Origin: Venturia oleaginea
Taxonomy: Eukaryota; Ascomycota; Dothideomycetes; Venturiales; Venturiaceae
NCBI GenBank assembly: GCA_013176395.1
Contig: JABMLP010000023.1
Coordinates: forward strand, 1-64,000
DNA length: 64,000 nucleotides
Reading direction: 5' to 3'
The position numbers and the translations under genes are program-made. The notes under the pieces were generated by a model. The model saw only the letters and a program-made list of their open reading frames with translations, did not search any database and was not told the DNA's origin. Position 1 is the first letter of the stretch; the number at the start of each line of letters is the position of its first letter. Below, piece after piece: positions 10,099-22,560 of this stretch.

Positions 10099-11275
10099 CA
10101 CCGTTGTGTTCACCCGATCGCCAAAAGCTATACTCTGCTTCGCTACACCGCTGTGTTTCTCGCCTCTACCCTGGACCGAGTATGTCGTACAGACTCGCCT
10201 CCTATCCCACCTCGTTTCCTTCTTGTTTGTCTGGGCCGCAGGCGCTTCGCTTCTGGGCAGTAGGGCACCTCATTTGCCTTCAATCGAGAAGCAATTGAGC
10301 CGTGGGCATGCCATCCTGAGACCTACCCCGTGGCTGAAGCCCCGTGTGGCTGAGGAAGCCTGTATGGCTCAGGGCTCAATGGCTTGCTCGCTCACAATGA
10401 AAATTCACGTGCCCTGGCCTGCGTCCGGCCAATCAACAGATAAAACGTGCCAGATGACCGTGATCCGAAGGCGTGGCGAGATGGAGATAGAAGAGGCTTT
10501 TAAGCTATACCGAGCCTTTTTAAAGGATATCTTATTGCAGAAGGCCCAGCAAAGGGGTGGGAATTAACTGATCTACGTGTTTCAGCTAGGATTCGCTATG
10601 GGGCGGAGCTCTCGGAAAATCGCTCTGCCAGTCAGTCCAAAAATGTGGGATTTTGCATATATCATGATGCACCAATCAGAATCGATGTTGTCCAGGCTAT
10701 GGAACGTAAATTCGGTACCCCGACAACAGCCCTATCTACTATAAATCGTACGGGGGTATATCACCAGAATCTATGAAGGTGCGAAAGATCGAAACTAATA
10801 AATGTTTTCTCACATATCACAAACGATGGTAGAATATGAAAGATCGTTCACGCTACAGATTCACCGAAAAACTCCCAGACCGGGTAAGAGTTTTACGAGA
10901 GAAATCCTCGCGATTCTAAGCTACTCAATTGGAGGATTATTCCAATTATTATCGAGTACGCTTATGATCTTCAATTAATAAGAGGGTGTTGTATGTAGTA
11001 TATACTATAGGAGATTAAGGCGGGTAGATTCTCATGCTACACCTCCGCCTGATTTATATAGTGAATAGGATCTACGAGGAGGGAGAGGGGAGCTCCTATA
11101 TATATCGTCGACTGTGCATCAACGTGGACATTCTCATTGCTTTGACTGGTCGGATTTTCTTTTCCAGCAGCTCTACGGTGGTACAGCGAGGCCTGGCCGA
11201 AATATGTTGATCAATTTATTTCGAGCTTGAAGTAATCAGCATTCCTCTCAATGGGCTTAACCTAGATTCCATATC
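10099..11275. other. downstream flank of the DIRS element, no gene
   Basis: The first ~200 bases probably contain the 3' terminal region of the DIRS-like element. A 10106-10567 open frame has a charged end (EEAFKLYRAFLKDILLQKAQ) but no recognised domain, and I do not call it a gene. The rest is AT-rich with no support for a gene. Confidence 0.3.
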
Positions 11276-11593
11276 TTGTGCTTTTGAAGTTAACGAGGAC
11301 ATTTGCAACCTGCGGTCGAGTGGTTTTCCGAGAGCCGAAATAGCCGTAGATCAAGACCCATAGAATCTTCATTCGATTTTCATGGGATTCTGATTGAATC
11401 TGGAGGTTTCATATTACAGAACAGGATGTTTATGGGGCGTAATTGACATGCGAGTTAAGTTCGGACTCGGAATTGAGCGACTTTGAACGACTTGATTGAT
11501 TAGTGAGATTTTCATACTCAAGTGGCTATCTTGGCTATTAGAGTACAGGTCAAGTCGACTTGCAGTTTGTCCTCGATAACTTCGAAAGCACAA
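11276..11593. mobile_element. MITE-like element with terminal inverted repeats
   Basis: The 318-bp segment begins TTGTGCTTTTGAAGTTAACG and its end, read on the other strand, begins TTGTGCTTTCGAAGTTATCG, so the two termini form an imperfect inverted repeat of about 27 bases. There is no coding capacity. Related sequence occurs at 51034-51181 and inside both arms of the big inverted repeat. Target-site duplication is not clear, so superfamily is unassigned. Confidence 0.65.
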
Positions 11594-12869
11594 TAAAGTT
11601 ACGGACGAGACTAGGATGATGTTGATAATATCTGTTGGTGTTTTCTGCTGATTTAATCCCACTCGGCGGAATCTACTGCGGTCTCAGGCATTTTAAATGT
11701 CAAGTAGCCCCACCCCAGCCTTGTCAACTCGCATCCGCTATGCAGCAAAAATATCCTTGTGAATCCTTGCGAAAGTCAGAATGGTATAGACCCGATAGAT
11801 ATTTCAAGACGGGGTTGCGGACTGATGTTTCGAAGCTGATGGGGATAACTGATCCTGGTGTAGATTGAGGTTGCAATTCCTGCATTGTCGAGTCCTGATC
11901 ACGTGACTGGGTGGCACCAAGCTCATCCGAAAGCTCGATCAATGTGCAAGTCAGAGTCCGAGTCAGCTGTATGTTATCACTTCTAATCCAAGACAGTTAC
12001 GTATTATCACTTCCCGCCCAGGACATGTATGAACATCACGTGCAATCCTACCCAAAGCAATGATAGAGCACCAAGCTTTTGCCAAGTCGTCGATCGCGGA
12101 TACTTATCTTCAGCATCAACCTCCACGTCAATCAATTACCCAAACGACCCCAGATCGTTCTTCCAAATACCAGGTCATCACTAAACTAGTAAACATGCCA
12201 TCTTCAAAGCAATCGCACGCTCATTGGACTTCCTGCTCCAAAAGCTTCAGCGGCGGGTCGTTCGGACTCTTTTGTTCCTATCTTCCCAAACTGTTGCTTA
12301 CACCAATTAGAGATGGACCGAAATCACGTCCGGGAGATGCTCGAGACCCGATCACCAATCCAATGTCCTGATATTCAATGGCCGCAGACTCTCAGGTCGT
12401 GCCGCTGTTTGAAAGTATGCGGCATTGACTTGATAGTCAGGAGGCTATTCCGCATTGTATGCGCTGACCCACACTTTTGGACTTCCAAGACATGTCTGAT
12501 GCTTAATTCAGTCATCATGTTGGCACTTGTAACGCTCAGACAGATGCTTCCTGCGAGTGCCAGGGAATGCGTTGAGGATAAGCATTAAGAAGGGATAAAG
12601 GATGCGATTCCTGGCTCCTGTTCTGGTCGCTCTTCTACTTTCCACTTCCTCTTAAAATTTCTACAAGAGATCAGTAACACCTCATCGCGAGATACAGACG
12701 CTGGTATGTTACCCAACAACGTTGTTTCTCCAACGCCTGAACAATCAGCGCCATTTTTCAGCCTTGTTTTGGCCCATCTTCAACTTACGACGAACCCTCA
12801 CTGACCCAAATAATCTCCAGACTCCACACGGTCCCAAGCACGCAGCAAAAACTCTCGCAAGTTTCAATC
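11594..12869. other. intergenic, no supported gene
   Basis: Short ATG frames at about 12060-12371 and 12313-12588 show no domain, no convincing splice pattern and odd composition. The last few hundred bases before 12870 should hold the transporter promoter. Confidence 0.3.
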
Positions 12870-14019
12870 ATGAGTTTCAATTGTTACACGCCGCAAGAGG
12901 CCATCGAAATCGTCGGGCGCATGGGCGTGAAGAAAGCAAAGTTTGTCCCTCTACAATCGTATGCCGGGAAGACACTAAACATGCAAAAGTATGCGCCTTG
13001 ACAAGGTGTTTGTATCATCGCTCAATGCCGGATTCCTTCTTTCTTTCGCCTGCGCAACCCTCCTTTCAACTAATTCCTCCATGTGGTACCAGGAAAACGC
13101 CGCGGGCCTAATTAGAACGTCAGTGCCATGTCTCTATGTTGCCAAGACCCAATCGAACAGGTAGCTGACGATGCCCAGGATTGCTGCCCTTGTCTTTCCT
13201 TACGGTCTTTGCATGATTGTTTTGACCGGATCAGATCTTTGCACGGGCTCTTTCATGTTCACAACGACCGCAGTTCTCCAGCATCGTCTTAGCATCTGGA
13301 AAATGTTCATCCATTGGTTTATGACTGTAAGTAAAAATAGACTCTGTTGACCTCCAGATGTTGATCTTCTCGATGTAGTTCTGGGGCAATCTCGCTGGAA
13401 GCTTATTCATTGTAGCTATCATCACCGGCTGTAAGTTTTCATCTGTCCAGATATAACAATAAGTGCTGACATGATCTTTTTAGATGGAGGAGTCTTCGAC
13501 TCTGCTTTTTATCACACGGAAGCCATAAACTTTGCTCGCAGTAAACAAGTTACGCCGCAGTGGCACCAAATCTTCTTACGTGGTATCGGTGCCAACTGGC
13601 TCGTCTGTCTGGCAGTCTACCTAGGAATGTCTGGTCGTGACTACGTCTCCAAACTCGTCGGAATTTGGTGGCCAACATTCGGTTTTGTTTCTCTCGGCTT
13701 CGACCACGTTGTTGCGAACATGTTTTTCATTCCTATGGGCATCTGGCAAGGTGCTCCGGGTATCACTGTTGGACTGTACATTTGGAAGGGAATTATTCCG
13801 GCGTTCATTGGAAACGTTGTCGGAGGTGGGCTGTTCGTCGGCACTCTTTACTGGTACCTACATTTGTCGAGCGAGGACAATGTTGCGATTGATGGTGTAC
13901 ATTTTGGGACAACAAACGGTCAAAGAGTTGACGTAAGAAATTTAGGCGACTTCAGGAGGGAGGAGGATATTGAGAGTGGACACAGTAAGAAGACTGCGGA
14001 AGGAGTTCTAAGTTCTTAA
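12870..14019 (+). CDS. formate/nitrite transporter family channel
   Basis: Five exons give an in-frame 311-residue protein: 12870-12940, 12990-13118, 13179-13326, 13379-13430 and 13484-14019. The first intron uses a GTTTGT donor; the others use GTCAGT, GTAAGT and GTAAGT. The protein starts MSFNCYTPQEA and shows FNT family signatures: the GSDLCTGSFMFTT-type segment after TM2, FWGNLAGSLF, VTPQWHQIFLRGIGANWLVCLAVYLG and GFDHVVANMFFIP. Six membrane helices are expected and the protein forms a pentameric plasma-membrane channel in known relatives; fungal members import nitrite or formate. No nitrate-assimilation genes are adjacent. Confidence 0.92.
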
Positions 14020-16534
14020 GAATATGTTGGAGAAAGTTATACCCGTCTCGAAGACAACATACATCGAGGTAATGAAAGGATGGAAAACATTAGGGTAATG
14101 AGAATCTAGGTAGCGAAAGTGTCCATCGGCGCATTTAGACCTTCCCCTTACCTTCGTCTATTTATAGACACAATTTCCTCTGTCCTGTTTATCTTCGAAA
14201 ACATTAGCACAGCATCACTATCAGCTAGCTAACGATCCCGCGAAAACATACAAAATACTCAATACTCAAGACAACGTCTATCAACCCTTACCGATGTTTT
14301 ACTATACCAAACTTCACATCTTCCCAACCGATTTAATATAAGAAATCCTTGAAGATATCCTTTGCCCCACTTACTTCCAATAGAAACCTCATCCTTAGTA
14401 AATAGTTAGTGTCGCCGATCGCTAATCAGAAGTTGAGCCTCATACAAATTATCCTCGTCGCGCTAAATCCGCTACAATGGAATTAAGGGAGTAAGTCCTT
14501 CAATATGTGTGCGCTCTATGGGTGGGCATTTCCGGACGACGCTTGTGACAAAGTCGGGCTTAAGATATTGGAGGAAATAAGGGAACATATGGAGGCAAAT
14601 GATTGGGAGGAGGACTCCTATCAATTTATGCTCTGGTTAGGCAACCATTTTGGGTGGGAAAATCCTAAAACGTTCCGCGGAGGGTGAAGGAGGAGCTTGA
14701 ACGCAGGGAACAGCGTTCTTCTAGAGATGACCAGCTTGAGGACCCAAATGCTACCCCTGGTCGAGGAAGAATGGCGAGGATGGCGTTCTGGATGCGGCAG
14801 ACTGCTCGCGAATCGCGATGTTAGAAAGCGCTTGCAACTTGATCCACCGAGAAAGGGATATCGGCTGGATCCTATGAACAGCTTTCATATCAGTAAGCAC
14901 ATCTTGTCCAGAAAGGCATGGCTTGGGCTTGAGAATGAGAATGAGAATGAGAGTTAGGTTTGAGCAACTTACAGTTGAAATCAAACCTCCATTGTACCGT
15001 GGTTAGAGCATGGGAAAATGCCTCAAATCGTTTTCTTCAACCCCGCTCATTAAGTTGTATCTTCGACCACCGAGTATTCACTCTCAAATCCACTACTCAC
15101 CTCAATCACAGCAACGAATTCAGCAATCCAATGTCTTAGTCGAATCTTTCAAACACACAAATGCCTCGTCTATCCCGCGTCGACAGAAAACAGATCAGAA
15201 GACCCAAGAAACAATGTCATAATCGGATTCCCAACCTACCAGCCGCAGTGGCGCTTCCGCCAGACCAAAAGTGTTCGGAAGCGGAAGACTACGATGAATC
15301 TATCCGAACCGAAGCAGAAGCAGGGATGACAAAACCGCAGTCGAGGAAAGAGAAACGGATGGCCAGGAAGCGAAGGTGATGGGAAGATGACCTAAGAAAT
15401 TGGATACCTGTGGAGGCTTGCGACGTCCGTAAGAGAAGGCAGGAGAACTGTGAGAAGTGCCGTGAGGTAGGCTGGAAGAGGGGACTGAAAGGCAAGGCGA
15501 GGCGATTGAAGGGAGAGATGAAAGCATTGTTTCGGGATGTGTGTGTTTTCTTATGAGCAAACGGGGATTACAAGTCAGCTCAGTTGGTGGCAGAGCGTGA
15601 AGATGTACAAGTCTCGAAGTGAATATGGGGAGGTCGGATGGCGGACTGGTTGCTGTATGCGCTGGACGGTACACTATTCGTAGGCTAGTGATAGTTCGAG
15701 CGACGACCTCACGCTATCTTGTCCATCATGCCAGCGACTGGGTTCTGGAACGGCCTGACAAATGACAATGGCCGGAGATGTACTCGCACATGGTGTAGGA
15801 TGAAGACCAGACTGGAGAACCATCAAGCTCAAGCTCGATACCAAGCCTCTAAAAGGCTTAGCATGCAGAAAATGGTCGATATATCTCCGCTTTGCTGTTG
15901 ACCTCAGTCACTCTGTCTACCTCTCATGTTTCGCAATAGGCACACATGTCCAACGTGTTTGTCGTTGCTACGACAGTGTTCGCTGATCACCCCGTCTATC
16001 CACCTTCACCAACTCTGAAGCCGTGGCTGCGACACCTCCGCTCCTCCAAATCCACTCTTTTGCCGTGCTTCTTCCTTCCAGAACGCTAGGCGTATGTTTG
16101 ACGCGCCCAATTAGAGAAGGCTCGGCTGGTCCTTCTCATGGCAAACTCCCTTAGCAAGAGGCCCGCGCGTGAAGCCGGATCTCTTTAGCAAGGGGACTAG
16201 GTACAAGTAGAGCCAATATAACATGTCTATAAGTGAAACATTCAAAACATACGTGCCCATTGCGTTCTCGGCCCAGCTAACTGCCAACATCATGCCGTCT
16301 GGTTGCTAACGAAAAGTTTGGACGTCTCTGAATCTACCTTCGGAAACGCTTCCCTAAGCTCATACATACCTCTTCGAACACCTCTCCTTGAGCCGATATG
16401 CAATCATCATTATCCCAGCTCTAGAGCATCTTCATCAAAAATTCATTTTGCACGCGCCTCCATCTGTCACAAACGATTGATATGACAGGATAAAGATCGC
16501 TTGCCGGGACACGGTCTCTGTACCACAAAGAGCC
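14020..16534. other. mostly non-coding; possible short hypothetical gene near 14.5-14.85 kb
   Basis: An ATG at 14505 opens 60 codons containing WEEDSYQFMLWLGNHFGW, and a different frame downstream (14684-14850) encodes a charged stretch ERREQRSSRDDQLEDPN. The two would need a frameshift or unusual splicing to join, so at best this is a decayed gene. Another basic frame at about 15161-15379 has no recognised domain. Nothing else in the interval can be supported. Confidence 0.25.
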
Positions 16535-19522
16535 ATGTTACTACTCTGGATCTTGGCGCTGTATACTGTGTTTATTACCGCAGCGACCGATTTTTCACAA
16601 TATGCCAATGTCTTGTAAGTACCAGTAGACATGAAAAGTCAATTGCATCGATGATTCTAACAAAGCCATAGCGCTGGAACCACGAATGGAGGAAATATGT
16701 TCCCAGGTGCCATGGCTGGTATGCATGTCCCACATTTGATCAATGAATATCGTTGTTTATGACATCTCACAGGCCCTTTTTCTCCCGTTAAACTTGGCCC
16801 TGATTTCGTCAATGGAAACGCAGAGGCCTATTCTGGATATTTACCAGACACGCCAGCTGAAGTCACGGGATTTTCCCTTGTCCACGAAAGCGGCACTGGG
16901 GGAGCTCCCAAGTATGGAGTCATTGCCCAGATGCCCATGGTCGGAGTGATGCGCAATCCTCTCGCCAATTTCTCCATCAGACGATCGAAACCCGATGAAG
17001 GCAGCGTCGGATCCTACAAGTCGTCACTCGACAATGGAGTGGTTGTCGAACTCGCCGCAAGCAATCATGCCGGACTCTACCAGTATACGTTTCCGTCGAA
17101 TATGAGCCAGGAAAATACGATTCTCGTCGACATATCACACGTCCTCCATTCTTTCCGAGGCAACAACTGGGGTCAGACATATCAGGGTGGTTCATTCATG
17201 CTTGCCACAGATGGCCATTACGAAGGAAGCGGTATCTACAATAAGGGTTGGAATCTCGGTAAGCTCTTTTTTCTTGTCTTCAATCGTGACCCCCACGTTC
17301 CCTCCCTGCACAAACGAACTCTTGGCAGAAACATTCCCTGTCGATCACTACCCATGCTGTGCATGCCGAGTGCAACTGTTTGCTCATACATAGCAGCACC
17401 CGATTGGGAAATCTTCTTCTGCGGCAAATTCAATTCAACTCCTGCCTCGTCTCAAACCTTTGTGGGATCTGGAGGAACTCTAAGCGAACTTGGGAAATCC
17501 AATACAGTTTCCAGCCACAAGAATCGCCTCGGAGGTGTGTTCACTTTCAAGCAAACCTTGGTGACATCTCGTGTTGCTGTGTCGTGGACTTCGACCGAGC
17601 AGGCATGCAGATATCTGGACAGCGAGATACCGAGCGGCAGCAAGCTGAGCGATCTTGTTAATGCAGCCAAAGCAAGGTGGAATGTGGAGGTCTTTTCAAA
17701 GATTCAGACCACCGACAGCGATAATCAGAGTATCACTCAGCTGTACACGAGCTTGTATGGTATGCACCTACTGCCGTCGAACAGGACTGGTGACAATCCC
17801 AAATGGAAGTCTACAGAACCAGCCTATGACGATATCTTCACCTTCTGGGATCTTTTCCGATGCACGACGTCCCTGTTCCACATCATCCAGCCAACATTCT
17901 ACGAAGAGCTTCTGCGCTCGATCATCGACGTATGGCGACACGAAGGTTGGCTTCCAGATGCCCGGTCATCCAATTTCAATGGCCGCACACAAGGTGGCTC
18001 CAATGCGGATAATATCCTGGCGGACGCTTACGTGAAAGGGGTTCGTGGTGCGATCAACTGGGACGATGGCTACCAGGCAATGGTCTCAGACGCTGAGAAA
18101 ACACCTCCAAACAACGATGACCCTTCTGCTCCGGACTCTTCCACTCAACAAGGCCGAGGCGCTCTGCCCGACTGGCTCCAGTATGGTTGGATCACGCCAA
18201 AATTCTCGCGCGCGGTCACCCGTGCTGTTGAATATGCCGGTAACGACTTTGCACTCCATCAAGTCGCATCGGGACTTGGAAAATCTGATGACGCGCTCAA
18301 GTTCATACAACGTTCTCGGAATTGGCGCAACCACTGGGACCCGAACGCGGAGTCTTTCGGCACGAAGGGATTTCTTGTTCCGCGATTGGCGAATGGCTCA
18401 TTGATCAGACAAGACCCTATGGACTGCGGTGGCTGTTATTGGAAATCACCTTACTACGAGGGGAAGCCATGGGAGTACACGACGAATGCGCATCATGATA
18501 CCTCTATGATGATCGAGATGGGAGGTGGCTCGACGAACTACATTAATCGATTGAACACTCTCATGGACCCTGATAATCAGATCTTCAACCCTGGAAACGA
18601 ACCCTCATTCACGACTCCATACCTGTACAACTTTGTCGGACGACAAGATCTCAGCGTCAAGCACTCGCGTGGTGTTGCGAAGCAATTCTACAATCCCGGT
18701 CCCGGTGGTCTTCCTGGCGCAAGTGATGCCGGAGCCATGCAGAGCTGGGTTCTTTGGAGCATGATTGGTTTATATCCCTTAACCGGCCAAACGACATTCC
18801 TCATCGGCAGTCCTTGGTTGAAGGACATGACGATCCAAGTTCCCGGTGGAAAGAATCTTCACATCACAAGCACTGGAGGGGACAGTGACGCCTACTACGT
18901 GCAGTCTTTGAAGGTCAATGGCAAGTCCTGGAATAAGAACTGGGTGACCTGGGATGACATTTTCGCGGACGGAGGGAGCCTCGATTTCGTTCTTGGAGCT
19001 AATGCCACTCGCTGGGATACTGGCGATGTACCACCAAGCCCCGCGAGTCAAAAGGCCGGAGCTGGAGATTCGGGTGCAGCGGCCAAATCGTCACCGTTGA
19101 AAGGACCTGCTGTCGTTGGCCCACCGCCCATCCGACCAAAATCAAGGGCAGAAATGGAACGCCTGGAGAAGAAGAGGCGGCTGGGATATATATTAGTCGG
19201 AGTGCTTGGCGGTCTGACCTTGATCGCATCCATCGCGACGTGTTGGTGGCTATGGCGCGTCGGAATCTTCGGAAAGAAGAAGGTCATTGTTGGGGATGCT
19301 GAAAAGACAGCTCGCGTTGTGGGCGGTGAAAAGCAAGTCGCGGACGCGGTTGACGATGTCTCCTCGGAACGATTGGAGGTCTCGACGATGAGTGTCAAAG
19401 AAAGTACACCGAGCTTTACGAGCAGCCAGCCTTCGCATGCGGGTCTCGAAGCAGGAGGGGGAGTTGTGCCTCCCACTCCAAAGGCAGCACAGCGTTGGAA
19501 GATTTGGAGGGGGGGAGGTTGA
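16535..19522 (+). CDS. GH92 alpha-mannosidase, secretory with C-terminal membrane anchor
   Basis: Exons 16535-16614, 16672-16718, 16773-17258 and 17397-19522 give 912 residues. The third intron (17259-17396, 138 bases, in frame and stop-free) is inferred because removing it restores the conserved join GWNL-APDWEIFFCGKF. The protein has a signal peptide (MLLLWILALYTVFITAA), the GH92 N-terminal block GTTNGGNMFPGAMAGPFSPVKLG, and the catalytic-domain motifs HEGWLPDARSS, GGSNADNILADAYVKG, EPSFTTPYLYN and DAGAMQSWVLWSMIGLYPL. GH92 enzymes are calcium-dependent exo-mannosidases that trim N-glycans or mannans. Near the C-terminus a hydrophobic helix (YILVGVLGGLTLIASIATCW) is followed by basic residues and a ~90-residue tail, an uncommon addition that would anchor the enzyme. 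Confidence 0.93.
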
Positions 19523-20235
19523 AAAGACAGCATCTCGGATTGTAGTTCTGTCCATGTTTCATTGTTTCTGTTTTATTTCTTGTAACGGCCTGAAGATGCC
19601 CGGTTACGACGACGATTTGCACGACACATTTGCATACACATGATACCCACGGTGTTTTTGTTCGGGAACTCGGGATACGCATTTCATGGCGCGGGTCAAA
19701 AACGGGAAAAAGGTTGCATATACATTCGGGATTTGCTGCCATTGAATCATGTATTTCGATGACGGGATTTACCTTAACTTTATTTGTTGTTGGACGAGAA
19801 GCTTTTTAAACTAGCACTTCCTGGTTACGAAGGGAGAATTCCAGGCTACGCGTGGAAGGTAGGTATTTTACCACTAGGAGTTCGAAGAATCTAGACTTGA
19901 CACGTTCTTTTCCAATTCCATCTGCATGTCCAATTCACACAAAGTGACTGGCTGCGCCGCCAGTTAAATTAAATGCTACGTGCGGTAGCGGTCTCACTAT
20001 TGTTTTGACGAATTGGAGATGGTGTTGTGTTTCTCCTCAGACTCAGAGTGACAGAGATGCGGGATTTGACGAGGCAAACAACGGGACTGCCACCAACGAA
20101 AAGGGGTCTTTTAGCACATCCAATGAAATGAAGCGCAAAGTCATCGCCATCGCCACATTCAAGCTTTTGGCGCGACTCAGAGATGGCAAATCGCACCTAT
20201 CCCTATCCCTATCCCTATCCCTATCCCTATCCCTA

Positions 20236-20269
<34 letters not shown>

Positions 20270-20393
20270 ATGTTTAGCCTTGAGCACGCTCTCCGCGCAT
20301 CAGTTTGTGTTTGTGTTTGACAGGTCGTTCCTGACCTTCTTCCCACTTCTTCACAAACTCGACTCCAAATTTAAAAATTCCCGATTGTAGACA
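19523..20393. other. intergenic, nothing but a hexamer repeat
   Basis: 3' flank of the GH92 gene and promoter region of the phosphoesterase gene. Apart from the microsatellite at 20195-20271 nothing is recognised. Confidence 0.4.
20195..20271. repeat. hexanucleotide microsatellite CCCTAT then CCCTGT
   Basis: About six CCCTAT units are followed without a break by five CCCTGT units. One point change separates the two blocks, as expected from replication slippage after a single substitution. It lies about 120 bases upstream of the phosphoesterase start, so it is probably in its promoter or leader. Confidence 0.9.
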
Positions 20394-22025
20394 ATGTTAC
20401 CTTATCCTCTCCTCTCATTGCTTTTACTGGCGACGGGTGCGGTGGCGCAGAATACGGCGACGGGGACGGTGGAGGTTGCTGCTGCTGCTGCGACGGCGGT
20501 GACGAGTTCGCCTACTAGTTTTGTGAGGGGGAAGGCGTTTGATCGGTTCGTGGTTGTTTGGTTGGAGAATACGGATTTTGATAAGGCGGTTGGGGATCGT
20601 GAGTTTTTTCTCTCTATCGAGTGGGTTGGAAGTTGAAAAATTCGTGGCAATTGGTTTACTTGCCTCGCCCGGATTTTATCAATATCTATCCTGAGTTGAA
20701 AATGGCCGGCTGTCTTTAAGCCTTTGTGAGAAAGCATTCATCTAACATCGAACAGCAAACCTTTCGGAACTGGCAAAGAAAGGAATCACCCTCTCAAACT
20801 ACAACGCCGTCACTCACCCCAGCGAACCCAATTACATCGCCTCAATAGGCGGCGACTACTTTGGCATCAATGACGATGAATTTCATGCCATACCCTCCAA
20901 CCTCTCATCCATAATAGACCTCCTGGAAGACAAGAAAATCAGTTGGGGTTCCTACCAAGAAGATATGCCGTATAGTGGTTTTGAAGGCTTCGCCTATGTG
21001 AACCAAGCCAATGGGCGAAATGATTACGTGCGCAAACATAATCCGGCTGTTATGTTTGATTCTGTTGCTAGAAATGCGGATAGGTTGTCGAGGATTAAGA
21101 ACCTGACGCAGTTTCAGTTGGATTTGGAGGGGAATAAACTTCCGCAGTGGATGTTTATTACGCCGAATATGGTATGTATGATTCTCCACTCCACATTGTT
21201 GTAGAATTTTCCGTGTACGCTCTATTAAAGGAACTGACATCACTAAATAGACCTCGGACGGTCATGACACCTCGGTCACAACGGCTGGACAGTGGACGAG
21301 TGATCTCTTGACACCCCTCTTAACGAATAAGAATTTCATGAACAATACCCTGGTTCTTGTTACGTGGGATGAAAACCACACATACACGCAAAAGAACCGC
21401 GTTCTCGGTATTCTGCTCGGAGATGCCGTCCCAGCTGATCTCGTTGGATCAGTAGACAACGCCATCTACTCGCATTATTCCGAGATCTCAACCGTGGAAG
21501 CCAATTGGGGATTACACACTCTGGGCCGTTACGACGTTGGCGCAAACGTGTTTGCGTTTGTGGGTAAGCAGACTGGAGACCCTATTCGCAATTGGACTGG
21601 AACACCAAGCTTTGATGCCATGTACTTCAACCAGAGTTACGCTGGACCTTTGAACGCGAAACCCGCCGGGTCATGGCCCGAACCAAATACCGCTGCTGTC
21701 ATCAATGGCAGGACTGTTTTGCCAGCGATTGTAAGCACATGGGATAAGTTCAGCAAGACGACTCCATACGGCACGGGTGTTGAGCATGCTGATGGTCAAC
21801 ATCCAGCACTCGCGTGAGTGCTTGCCAACTTCTAATGATAGACGTATGCTAATGCTGTACAGTATTCAGAAATCAGCCACATCGACAATGGGGAGTTCGA
21901 GCGTCAGTGCCGCAAGCCCGACGAAAGCCAGTCTTGCCAAGAAATGCAGTGAAAGCCTACCTGGTTCGTTGTTTGCAGCTGCAATTGGCGTTGCGATGGC
22001 TGCTGTTCTCGGGGGAGGCGTTTGA
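20394..22025 (+). CDS. secreted, GPI-type phosphoesterase / acid phosphatase
   Basis: Exons 20394-20598, 20756-21171, 21251-21813 and 21863-22025 join in frame to 448 residues. A signal peptide (MLPYPLLSLLLLATGAVAQ) leads into the phosphoesterase (alkaline phosphatase superfamily) domain: FVVVWLENTDF with the metal-binding Glu/Asn, SNYNAVTHPSEPNYIASIGG, TSDGHDTSVTTAGQW and VLVTWDENHTY. These match the fungal family that includes PHOa acid phosphatases and phosphatidylglycerol-type phospholipase C. The C-terminus (Ser-rich spacer then a hydrophobic ~20 residues) fits a GPI signal, so the enzyme is probably on the cell surface. Exact substrate is unknown. Confidence 0.9.
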
Positions 22026-22560
22026 TTCAAGAATGGTACCAAGAAAAATTCGACCAAGTGCGAATTCCTTGCGTCGCTCACTTCCAACGCTTTCGAACAT
22101 TCCCCGCCGAAAATGAAGCCGGTCATATCTGCATAGGTGCGAACATAACGGTTATGTTCGCCACTCAGGCGCCGCGCTGCAGACTATGGCCCTAAAGTTA
22201 GCGCCAGCGCACCCCTTCTACATTTCGTCAAGAATGGATTTTGTCCACACCAGCGCAAAAGCGATGGTATGTTCCAATTCCAGGCGTCGATCTCGAGACT
22301 CTCGAGCCAAGGTTCCGCCTTAGGAAACAACCCAGGATTAGAAGACCTCTCATCTTCACAGACCATTCAAGCTCTCCCAGCTTTTTCTTCGTAAAGATGT
22401 CCACCGCAGGCCATCTCTGCACAGGTCACTAACGAGCCCAATTTAACCAGCGACGACTCAACGCCAAATCCGCACCGCGGACGACCACATCTCCAAATGC
22501 CTTTCCAACCAGTCCAAGGAGAAATTCGTCAAGCGCCCTTTCCCCTCCTCGCTTCCAGCA
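22026..22560. other. degenerate region, possible decayed F-box-like fragment
   Basis: On the plus strand near 22530-22570 one frame encodes PFPSSLPAELR and the next frame continues with TFYAIPAMKVTNKIWEGAYAANGI; this resembles the LPAELRNxIY start of fungal F-box-like domains but needs a frameshift. No intact gene is present. The window edge prevents checking whether this region also occurs in the other arm. Confidence 0.25.

Noticed and set aside
20195..20271. Telomere-like repeat
   Set aside because: Units are CCCTAT and CCCTGT, not the CCCTAA of fungal telomeres, and unique genes flank both sides.
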